Position numbers and translations under genes: made by a program
Source of the DNA: Globodera rostochiensis
Lineage: Eukaryota; Nematoda; Chromadorea; Rhabditida; Heteroderidae
Direction of reading: 5' to 3'
Assembly (NCBI GenBank): GCA_018350325.1
Contig: JAEVLN010000010.1
Location: forward strand, 868,001 to 932,000
Length of the DNA: 64,000 nucleotides
Notes under the pieces: model-generated
The model's database searches: none
Told to the model about the DNA's origin: nothing
Seen by the model: only the letters and a program-made list of their open reading frames with translations
Shown here: positions 20,301-31,121 of the stretch, in pieces
Position numbering within the stretch: the first letter of the stretch is position 1
How the letters are laid out: the number at the start of each line of letters is the position of its first letter

Positions 20301-23300
20301 ACCGTAATTTCCAAAAACCGTTAATTCAGATTAACCAATTCCAAAATTAACCGGTTATTCCAGAATTAACCATTTCCATTAACCGTTAATTCCAGAATTA
20401 ACCTATTTCCATTAACCGGTTAATTCCAGATTAACCATTTCCATTAACCGGTTAATTCCAGAATTAACCATTTCCATTAACCGGTTAATTCCAGAATATA
20501 ACCTATTCCAAAATTAACCGGTTAAATCCAGAATTAACCAAATTCAATTAACCGGTAATTCCGAATAACCGATGATTAACCTATTTACAAAATTAACAGT
20601 TTAATTCCAGAATAACCAATTTCCATTAAACTGTAATCCAGAATTAAACGATGATTAACCGATTGTCCCAAAATACCGTTTAATTCCAGAACTTAACCAC
20701 AATTTCCATTAACCGGTTAATTCCAGAGAATAACCAATTTCCATAACCAACCAATTTCAAATTAAACCGATTTCCATTAAAGGCTAATTCCAGAATTAAC
20801 CGATTTCCATTAACCGGTTAATTCCAGAATTAACCGATGATTAACCTATTTTCCAAAATTACCGGTTTACTTCCAGAATTAACCAATTTACACATTAACC
20901 GGCTAATTCCAGATTAAAGCCGATTTCCAACTTAACCGGTTATTTCCAGAATTACCCGATGTCATTAACCTATTTCCAAAATTAACCGGTTAATTCCAGA
21001 ATTAACCAATTTCATTAACACGGCTAATTCCAGAATTAACCAATTTCCATTAACCAACCAATTTCCAAATTAACCGATTTCCATTAACCGGCTAATTCCA
21101 GAATTAACCGATTTCCATTAACCGGTTAATTCCAGAATTAACCGATGATTAACCTATTTCCAAATTAACCGGTTAATTCCAGAATTAACCAATTTCCATT
21201 AACCGGCTAATTCCAGAATTAACCATTTCCATTAACCGGTTAATTTCCAGAATTAACCGATGTCCATTAACCTTTTCCAAATTAACCGTATATTAACATT
21301 TATTAACCGGTTATTCCAAAATTAACGATTTCCATTAACCGGTAATTCCAGATTAACCATTTCCTTAACCGGTAATTCCAGAATTAACACCGATTTCCAT
21401 TAACCGGTTAATTCCAGAATTAACCGGTTTCCATTAACCGTTAACCAGATTAACCCAATTCCAAATAACGATTTCATTAAAGGTTAATCAGATTAACCTA
21501 TATCCAAAATTAACCGGTTAATTCCAGAATTAACCATTTCCATTAACCGGTTAATTCCAGAATTAAACCTGATTCCAAATAAACCGGTTAATTCCAAATT
21601 ACCAATTTCCAAATTAACGATTCATTAACCGGTTAATTCCAGATTAACCTATTTCCAAAATTAACCGGTTAATTCCAGAATTAACCAATTTCCATTAACC
21701 GGTTAATTCCAGAATTAACGATTTCCATTAACCGGTTAATTCCAGAATTAACCAATTAACCTATTTCAATTAACCGGTTAATTCAGAATTAACCATTTCC
21801 ATTAACCGGCTAATTCCAGAATTAACCGATTTCCAAAATTAACCGGTTAATTCCAGAATTAACGTGATATTCCAAAATTAACCGGTTAATTCCAGAATTA
21901 ACCAATTTCCATTAACCGGTTAACCGATTCCAAAATTAACGATTTCATTAACCGGTTAATTCCAGATTAACCTATTTCCAAATTAACCGGTTAATTCCAG
22001 AATTAACCAATTTCCATTAACCGGTTAATTCCAGAATTAACACCATTAATTTTCCAAAATTAACCGGTTAATTCCAGAATTAACCAATTTCCATTAAAAT
22101 GAACGATTTCCATTAACCGGATTCAATTAACGATTTCCTTAACCTATTTCCAAAATTAACCGGTTAATTCCAGAATTAACCAATTTCCATTAACCGGTTA
22201 ATTCCAGAATTTAAACCCAATTAACCATTTCCAATTAACCGTTAATTCCAGAATTAACCATTTCCATTAACCGGCTAATTCCAGAATTAACCGATTTCCA
22301 TTAACCGGTTAATTCCAGAATTAACCGATGATTAACCTATTTCCAAAATTAACCGGTTAATTCCAGAATTAACAATTTCCATTAACCGGCTAATTCCAGA
22401 ATTAACCAATTTCCATTAACCAACCAATTTCCAAATTAACGATTTCCATTAACCGGTAATTCCAGAATTAACCGATTTCCATTAACCGGTTAATTCCAAA
22501 TTCCATAACCGAATCGATTAACCTATTTCCAAAATTAACCGGTTAATTCCAGAATTAACCAATTTCCATTAACCGGCTAATTCCAGAATTAACGATTTCC
22601 AAAATTAACCGGTTAATTCCAGAATTAACCGATTTCCATTAACCTATTTCCAAAATTAACCGATTTCCATTAACCGGCTAATTCCAGAATTAACCAATTT
22701 CCATTAACCGGCTAATTCCAGAATTAACCATTTCCATTAACCAACCTTATTTCCAGAATTAACCGATTTCCATTAACCGGCTAATTCCAGAATTAACGAT
22801 TTCCATTAACCGGTTAATTCCAGAATTAACCGATCCAAATAACCGGTTAATCAAATTAACCTATTTCCAAAATTAACCGGTTAATTCCAGAATTAACCAA
22901 TTTCCATTAACCGGTAATTCCAGAATTAACCAATTTCCATTAAATAACCGGTTAATTCCAAATTAACCATTCCATTAACCGGTTAATTCCAGAATTAACC
23001 GATTTCCATTAACCGGTTAACCGATTTAACCGAATTAACCATTTTCCATTAACCGGTTAATTCCAAATTAACCTTTCCATTAACCGGTTAATTCCAGAAT
23101 TAACCGATTTCCATTAACCGGTTAATTCCAGAATTAACCTGTTAACCTATTAAAATTAACCGGTTAATTCCAGAATTAACCAATTTCCATTAACCAATTC
23201 CAAATCGATTTCCATTAACCGGTTAATTCCAGAATTAACCATTTCCAAAATTAACCGGTTAATTCCAGAATTAACCAATTTCCATTAACCGGTTAATTCC

Positions 23301-26300
23301 AGAATTAACCAATTTCCATTAACCGGTTAATTCCAGAATTACGATTTCCTTAACCTTTTCCAGAATTAACCGGTTAATTCCAGAATTAACCTATTTCCAA
23401 AATTAACCGGTTAATTCCAAATTAACCATTTCCAAATTAACCGGTTAATTCCAAATTAACCAATTTCCATTAACCGGTTAATTCCAGAATTAACCAATTT
23501 CCATTAACCGGTTAATTCCAGAATTAACCGATTTAATTAAAATTCCAAAATTAACCGGTTAATTCCAGAAATTTAAACCCTTTCCATTAACCGGCTTTAA
23601 ATTTCCCGAATTAACCAATTTCCATTAACCGGTAATTCCAAATTACCATATTAACCTTTTCCAAAATTAACCGGTTAATTCCAGAATTAACCGATTTCCA
23701 TTAACCGGTTAATTCCAGAATTAACCGATTTCCATTAACCGGTTAATTCCAGAATTAACCATATAACCATAAATTAACCGGTTAATTCCAGAATTAACCA
23801 TTTCCATTAACCGGTTAATTCCAGAATTAACCATTTCCAAATTAACCGGTTAATTCCAGAATTAACCGATTTCCAAAATAACGGTTAACCGAATTCCAGA
23901 ATTAACCATATCCAAATTAACCGGTTAATTCCAGAATTAACCAATTTCCAAAATAACCGGTTAATTTTCCCGAATTAACCGATTCCATTAACCTATTTCC
24001 AAAATTAACCGGTAATTCCAGAATTAACCAATTTCCATTAACCGGCTAATTCCAGAATTAACCAATTTCCATTAACAACCAATTTCCAAATAACCGATTT
24101 CCATTAACCGGCCTAATTCCAGAATTAAACGATTTCCATTAACCGGTTAATTCCAGAATTAACCGATGATTAACCTATTTCCAAAATTAACCGGTTAATT
24201 CCAGAATTAACCAATTTCCATTAACCGGCTAATTCCAGAATTAACCAATTTCCATTAACCAACCAATTTCCAAATTAACCGATGTCCATTAACGGTATTC
24301 CAGAATTAACCGATTTCCATTAACCGGTTAACCGATTTCCAAAATTAACGATTTTTCATTAACCGGTTAATTCCAGATTAACCTATATCCAAAATTAACC
24401 GGTTAATTCCAGAATTAACCAATTTCCATTAACCGGTTAATTCCAGAATTAACCTATTTCCAAAATTAACCGGTTAATTCCAGAATTAACCAATTTCCAC
24501 GATTTCCATTAACCGGTTTTAATTCCAGAATTAACCTAATATCCAATTAACCGGCTTAATTCCAGAATAACCAATTTCCATTAACCGGTTAATTCCAGAA
24601 TTAACCGATGATTACCCTATTTCCAAAATTAACCGGTTAATTCCAGAATTCACCAATTTCCCATTAACCGGCTAATTCCAGAATTATACCGATTTCATTA
24701 ACCGGTTAATTCCAGAATTAACCGATGATTACCTATTTCCAAAATTAAACCGGTTAATTCCAGAATTAACCAATTTCCATTAACCGGCTAATTCCAGAAT
24801 TAACCACTTTCATTAACCGGTAATTCCCAGAATTAACGCTGATTAACCTATTTCCAAATTAACCGGTTAATTCCAGAATTAACCAATTTCCATTAACCGG
24901 CTAATTTCCAGAATTAACCAATTTCCATTAACCAACCAATTTCCAATTAACAGAATTAACCAATTTCCATTAACCAACCAATTTCCAAATTAACCGATGT
25001 CCATTAACCGGTTATTCCAGAATTAACCGATTTCCATTAACCGGTTAACCGATTTCCAAAATTAACGATTTTCATTAACCGGTTAATTCCAGATTAACCT
25101 ATATCCAAAATTAACCGGTTAATTCCAGAATTAACCAATTTCCATTAACCGGTTAATTCCAGAATTAACCTGTTTCCAAAATTAACCGGTTAATTCCAGA
25201 ATTAACCAATTTCCAAAATGAACGATTTCCATTAACCGGTTAATTCAGATTAACCTATATCCAAAATTAACCGGTTAATTCCAGAATTAACCAATTTCCA
25301 TTAACCGGTTAATTCCAGAATTAACCTATTTCCAAAATTAACCGGTTAATTCCAGAATTAACCGATTTCCAAAATTAACCGGTTAATTCCAGAATTAACC
25401 GATTTCCAAAATTAACCGGTTAATTCCAGAATTAACCAATTTCCATTAACCGGTTAATTCCAGAATTAACCGATGATTAACCTATTTCCAAAATTAACCG
25501 GTTAATTCCAGAATTAACCAATTTCCATTAACCGGCTAATTCCAGAATTAACCGATTTCCATTAACCGGTTAATTCCAGAATTAACCGATGATTAACCTA
25601 TTTCCAAAATTAACCGGTTAATTCCAGAATTAACCAATTTCCATTAACCAACCAATTTCCAAATTAACCGATTTCCATTAACCGGCTAATTCCAGAATTA
25701 ACCGATTTCCAAAATTAACCGGTTAATTCCAGAATTAAGCGATTTCCAAAATAACCGGTTAATTCCAGAATTAACCAATTTCCATTAACCGGTTAATTCC
25801 AGAATTAAGCGATTTCCAAAATAACCGGTTATTTCCAGAATTACCCGATTTCCATTAACCTATTTCCAAAATTAACCGGTTAATTCCAGAATTAACCAAT
25901 TTCCATTAACCGGCTAATTCCAGAATTAACCAATTTCCATTAACCAACCAATTTCCAAATTAACCGATTTCCATTAACCGGCTAATTCCAGAATTAACCG
26001 ATTTCCATTAACCGGTTAATTCCAGAATTAACCGATGATTAACCTATTTCCAAAATTAACCGGTTAATTCCAGAATTAACCAATTTCCATTAACCGGCTA
26101 ATTCCAGAATTAACCAATTTCCATTAACCAACCAATTTCCAAATTAACCGATGTCCATTAACCGGTTATTCCAGAATTAACCGATTTCCATTAACCGGTT
26201 AACCGATTTCCAAAATTAACGATTTTCATTAACCGGTTAATTCCAGATTAACCTATATCCAAAATTAACCGGTTAATTCCAGAATTAACCAATTTCCATT

Positions 26301-27346
26301 AACCGGTTAATTCCAGAATTAACCTATTTCCAAAATTAACCGGTTAATTCCAGAATTAACCAATTTCCAAAATGAACGATTTCCATTAACCGGTTAATTC
26401 AGATTAACCTATATCCAAAATTAACCGGTTAATTCCAGAATTAACCAATTTCCATTAACCGGTTAATTCCAGAATTAACCGATGATTAACCTATTTCCAA
26501 AATTAACCGGTTAATTCCAGAATTAACCAATTTCCATTAACCGGCTAATTCCAGAATTAACCGATTTCCATTAACCGGTTAATTCCAGAATTAACCGATG
26601 ATTAACCTATTTCCAAAATTAACCGGTTAATTCCAGAATTAACCAATTTCCATTAACCGGCTAATTCCAGAATTAACCAATTTCCATTAACCAACCAATT
26701 TCCAAATTAACCGATTTCCATTAACCGGCTAATTCCAGAATTAACCGATTTCCATTAACCGGTTAATTCCAGAATTAACCAATTTCCATTAACCGGTTAA
26801 TTCCAGAATTAACCTATTTCCAAAATTAACCGGTTAATTCCAGAATTAACCAATTTCCAAAATGAACGATTTCCATTAACCGGTTAATTCAGATTAACCT
26901 ATATCCAAAATTAACCGGTTAATTCCAGAATTAACCAATTTCCATTAACCGGTTAATTCCAGAATTAACCTATTTCCAAAATTAACCGGTTAATTCCAGA
27001 ATTAACCGATTTCCAAAATTAACCGGTTAATTCCAGAATTAACCTATTTCCAAAATTAACCGGTTAATTCCAGAATTAACCAATTTCCATTAACCGGTTA
27101 ATTCCAGAATTAACCGATGATTAACCTATTTCCAAAATTAACCGGTTAATTCCAGAATTAACCAATTTCCATTAACCGGCTAATTCCAGAATTAACCGAT
27201 TTCCATTAACCGGTTAATTCCAGAATTAACCGATGATTAACCTATTTCCAAAATTAACCGGTTAATTCCAGAATTAACCAATTTCCATTAACCGGCTAAT
27301 TCCAGAATTAACCAATTTCCAAAATAACTGGTTAATTCCAGAATTC
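17328..27346. repeat. 10-kb satellite (TTAACCGGTTAATTCCAGAA family)
   Basis: The array is made almost entirely of two linked words, TTAACCGGTTAATTCCAGAA and TTAACCAATTTCCA, about 34 bp together, with variants such as CCGATGATTAACCTATTTCC and CAACCAATTTCCAAATTAAC. In the well-preserved left part the marker CGATGATTAACC recurs at spacings of 116 and 184 bp, giving a 300-bp higher-order unit. The word contains the perfect palindrome TTAACCGGTTAA. Both ends (17.3-20.0 kb and 24.4-27.3 kb) are highly regular; the middle is much noisier. No gene lies within it. Confidence 0.95.
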
Positions 27347-27604
27347 GAGGCTCAGTCGAACTGAACGAACAGAAAACGAAGCGACAGAAGAAAAAGAGAG
27401 GAGGAACGATGAAGAATTTAAAAATAAAATAATTATTTTTGTGCAAATGATTTACCGTATTAATTTTAAGCATTTAAAATGTAAAATTTTGCAGTCGTAA
27501 ATAAATTGTGAGAGTCATAAAAAATGAAATGGGGTCGGGGACGACCAAATTAAGCTAATCGAATGGTAGTGCCAAAAAGCGCCGGAAAAAGAAATTTTAA
27601 AAAA

Positions 27605-27838
27605 ATTTGTAGTTTAGAAAGCAATAATAAAGCACAACAAATTTAATGGATGTTATTAATTGACATTGCTAGTTTAATATTCATTTACAACAGCAAATTA
27701 CAACGTGTACATAAGCATATTCCGGACATGAAATGTTGAGATTAATCATTTTAAATTGATTGTTTTTTATTATAAGCATTTTTATATAAATTATATTGCT
27801 TTTTAATTACCTCAAAGCATTCAAAATTATCTTTTGCT
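27605..27838 (+). promoter_or_regulatory. Conserved upstream region of the first HTH-array gene
   Basis: Segments such as GTAGTTTAGAAAGCAATAAT, AAAGCACAACAAATT, CAAATTACAACGTGTACATA and AGCATATTC...ACATGAAATGTTGAGAT are shared, in the same order relative to the start codon, with 62949-63225 upstream of the inverted duplicate. Retention of about 230 bp of non-coding sequence either dates the duplication as recent or marks a functional promoter. No TATA box is certain. Confidence 0.6.
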
Positions 27839-29347
27839 ATGAAAATGGAATTTTGGCTATTAATTTTGGTGTTATGCCATGCAACAAATTCAATTGAATC
27901 GGTCAATTCGACACCAAACAATGTGAAAATTTATAAAACTTTTGATGAAATATTCGGAGAAGGCTGGGATGATGAGGAGAAGCCAAAATTATTAGGGCCC
28001 AACGAATCGCAAAGAATGGAAGCTTCGACAACAGAACATCGCCATGAAAATTCTTATCAAAACGAACAAAATGAATCAGAAAAGTCTCCAGTTCAAACTG
28101 AACATAACGAACTTGATGAGTTTGACGAAGTACAGGAAGCCGCAGACGAACTTTTTGATTCGAACGAACAAAACAATCAGAAAAACTCAGAAAAGTATGA
28201 AAACCAAACAATTTATTCTGATGACCAAAAACGTAAAATTGTCCAAGAATATATTAAATTAAAAAGCCAATATTGCCAAAAAGGAAACGTTTCGAAAAAA
28301 GAATGGAACAAATTTAATGCCAATGCGTCGAAGAAGCTCGGTGTCCGTTATAATACCGTTTGTAGGTGGCAGAAGCGGTTCGGAATTGACAAGAAAATGA
28401 AACGATGTTATGATGACAGAAAACGTGAAATTGTTCAAAAATACATTGAATTAAAAAACAAATTTTCGCAAGAAAAAAAACATTCATACAATGAATGGAA
28501 TCAATTCTATGCCAATATTTACATGGAACTCGGTGCCGGTCACTCAACAATTCTTAAATGGCAGAAGCAGTTTTTTGGGGTTAATATAAATAATATTAAA
28601 AAAAAGTATACGGATGAAGAAAAACAGGAAAAACTGAAAGAATATTATGAAATAAAGCTAAGCAATCCGAAGACTAAAGACACAGACATTGCGGCTGATT
28701 TGAAAATTTCTCAAAAAACACTTATCAAATGGAAAGCAAAATTTAAGCACTCACCGGAATTGAATGTGCCAGTCCCAGGCTCAATCAAAAGTTATTCTGA
28801 TGACCGAAAACGTGAAATTGTCCAAGAATTCATTGAATTCAAAAATAAATTTTTGCATGAAAAAAAACATTCACAAAATGAATGGAATCAATTCTATGCC
28901 AATATTCCCAAGGAACTCGGTGTCAGTCACTCAACAATTCTTAAATGGAAAAAGCATTTTTTTGGGGGCAATATAAAAAAGTATACGGATGAACAAAAAC
29001 TTGAAAAAATGAAGGAATATTATGAAATAAAGCTAAGAAATCCGACGATTAAAGACACAGACATTGCGGCAGATTTGGAAATTTCTATCCCAACACTTAT
29101 CAAATGGAAAGCACAATTTAAGCATTCACCGGAATTGAATATGTCAGTCTCAAGCTCAACAAAATGTTATTCGGATGACCAAAAACGTGAAATTGTCCAA
29201 GAATACATTGAATTAAAAAATAAATTCAAGCAAGAAAAACAACATTCATACAATGAATGGAAGCAATTTGAGGCCAATATTATCAATGAGCTTGGTGTCA
29301 GTCACACAACAATTTTTAAATGGAAGAAGCAGTTTGAACTTGATTGA
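27839..29347 (+). CDS. Secreted tandem helix-turn-helix array protein (copy 1)
   Basis: A single-exon gene of 502 residues. An N-terminal signal peptide (MKMEFWLLILVLCHATNS) is followed by an acidic, Asn/Gln-rich leader to about residue 124 and then six roughly 60-residue units in the order A-A-B-A-B-A. A units read YSDDQKREIVQEYIELKNKF ... NEWNQF.ANI.KELGVSHSTILKWKKQF. B units read YTDEQK.EK.KEYYEIKL.NP..KDTDIAADL.IS..TLIKWK..F. Each has the (L)GVS..TI..WK.. recognition-helix pattern of Psq/transposase-type HTH domains, so the protein should bind DNA, yet it carries a secretion signal and no catalytic domain. A secreted nuclear effector is the attractive inference; a retained signal peptide on a nuclear protein is the alternative. 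Confidence 0.85.
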   Translation: MKMEFWLLILVLCHATNSIESVNSTPNNVKIYKTFDEIFGEGWDDEEKPKLLGPNESQRMEASTTEHRHENSYQNEQNESEKSPVQTEHNELDEFDEVQEAADELFDSNEQNNQKNSEKYENQTIYSDDQKRKIVQEYIKLKSQYCQKGNVSKKEWNKFNANASKKLGVRYNTVCRWQKRFGIDKKMKRCYDDRKREIVQKYIELKNKFSQEKKHSYNEWNQFYANIYMELGAGHSTILKWQKQFFGVNINNIKKKYTDEEKQEKLKEYYEIKLSNPKTKDTDIAADLKISQKTLIKWKAKFKHSPELNVPVPGSIKSYSDDRKREIVQEFIEFKNKFLHEKKHSQNEWNQFYANIPKELGVSHSTILKWKKHFFGGNIKKYTDEQKLEKMKEYYEIKLRNPTIKDTDIAADLEISIPTLIKWKAQFKHSPELNMSVSSSTKCYSDDQKREIVQEYIELKNKFKQEKQHSYNEWKQFEANIINELGVSHTTIFKWKKQFELD

Positions 29348-29400
29348 GAATGGCACTCGGATGAACAAAAAAAGACTGGAAAGCTGAAAAACAATAAATA
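29348..29400 (+). pseudogene. Eroded B unit directly after the stop codon
   Basis: Immediately after TGA the same frame reads EWHSDEQKKTGKLKNNK then stop, matching the start of the B unit WHSDEQKQQKLKEYYEIK of the paralogue at 61641-62948. The ancestral array was longer and was cut by a stop at a unit boundary. Confidence 0.65.
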
Positions 29401-29689
29401 AACACATAATTAGAATATTTTATCACACTTGTCATCTTCGATTAACCCTAACTATAAGCATAAATATTGGTCCATTACAATTTTGTCCGGTGAAGAAACA
29501 CGAGGATTTGTGTTGAATCTAAACGAAAAAAATATATAACGTACCAAAATGGGAGGGGGGGGGGGAGGTTTTTTTTCTTTGAAGTATTCGTGTAAAAAAC
29601 AGGAAATAATAGGTCTACTTCAGCAAGTCATCAACCTACCATTAAAAATTAATTTGTTTTATTTGATACATCCACAACGGAGTCTAAAT

Positions 29690-29788
29690 TAGGGTTCCTC
29701 CCCGTCTCCGACCTCCGATTTTTTTGGTCGGGGTTTTTGTCCCCGACCCCAGACTTTCCCGCCCCCGAGGGGTCGGGGAGTAACCCTA
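29690..29788. mobile_element. Small foldback element (TAGGGTT...AACCCTA)
   Basis: Imperfect inverted ends TAGGGTTCCTCCCCG and CGGGGAGTAACCCTA enclose GGTCGGGG/CCCCGACC words. This fits a hAT-like MITE related to 45749-45907. A target duplication is not clear. Confidence 0.55.
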
Positions 29789-31121
29789 TTGGGCACCTAA
29801 ATTCTTTGCTTCAATTTTTTTAACAACGAATGCCATTTTTTGTAGAAATTTTCCCGGCAGTGCTACGACACAGCCGACCCCTCCCCACCCGCTCAAAAGC
29901 TTAAAATAGGCCTAAAAAAGGCCGCTGAAGCAATAAATGACAATCTTCAAAATTTTTAAAACTGAATACTGTGAATATTTCAAACAATATTTTATTATAA
30001 ATAAAATAATTTGTTATGAAATTTTGTGAAGAAGTTTTACAATTTTTATTGACTACCAAGTTAGGTCAAAAGTGAGTATTTTAAAAATATGTTTCGCCAA
30101 AAATGCCATTCTTAGGGGTGCATAAAAAACCCGATCAGGATCCTGGATTTCTGACCCAAGTCCCGATTTTGGCCAGAAATCCCGCGATTCTGCTCTATTG
30201 CGCCTACACAAAACCCAACCAGCACCAGTGGGAAAGTCGCGCATTGTTTATCTCGATCATTTCGAACGCGTAATGTTGTTGTTAGATATAATGGGTAAAT
30301 TCTTGTCCAACTACCAGAGAATTCCCGTCGTCCAACCAAACAAATGCTGCAAGTCCAAGCACGGACGAGACTGGACGGACGGACGGAGATTGGAGCTGAG
30401 CGATAAACAGAAACAATTCATGCACACACGCACACCTTTTTGCCAGTGCGGTAAAAAAAGGGTTCCACCAGCAGCTACCTCTCCGCGCGGCTCTCGCATA
30501 ATAATCATTGCGCGATGGAATTATATCACAACACATTTTTTACTGATGTCTTAGCAGAAGCAGCAGCAGAAGAAGCAGAAGCTGTCTGATGAGCGAATGT
30601 CCGGGAATCGGACGGGGACGAGATTGGAATGAAAAGAACGCGCTCAACTCACTCACACATTTCACATCATCAGCTGAATGAATGAATGAATGCTGGGGCT
30701 GCTGCTTTCAGTTTCTTCTTTTGTTCACAGATTTGAAGTGATGCTCTGTAAGGGCTCGGCATTTATATGGCTCTTTAATATTGACCAAAAATTCCTAAAA
30801 ATTGATTAAGCAAACATCGAAAATATGGTCCAAAACAGAAAAAATATTGAGAACTATTTTTGGTTATTGGTTTATGTTTAAAAATTCTTCTAATTTTTTG
30901 GTCCGCCAATAGATGGACTAAAGTTGAACTAATTTAATTTTGTTTTTCAAATACCTAATTGCAAAAAAATCCGTACAACTTTTTGTTGTTGCAAATTTTG
31001 CTTAGGGCCATATAAAGATTCAACAAATCTCTCTGTATTTGTTTAGGTTTCATTGAATATAATTAGTAACCGATTACAATTGCATCATTTCTTATGTTAA
31101 ATTTGTGCTTTTTAAAAGATT
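29789..31121. other. Intergenic, no supported gene
   Basis: AT-rich, with a GC-richer patch at 30190-30760 that is open in several frames on both strands but shows no domain, signal peptide or good splice structure. A purine-rich CAGCAGCAGAAGAAGC run lies near 30560. Confidence 0.35.

Noticed and set aside
17328..27346. CRISPR-like appearance of regularly spaced words in the satellite
   Set aside because: There are no unique spacers; the intervening sequence is itself the same few words, and the genome is eukaryotic.
30198..30554. Plus-strand frame of about 118 codons in the GC-richer patch
   Set aside because: The patch is open in several frames on both strands; no signal peptide, domain, splice pattern or codon bias separates one as real.
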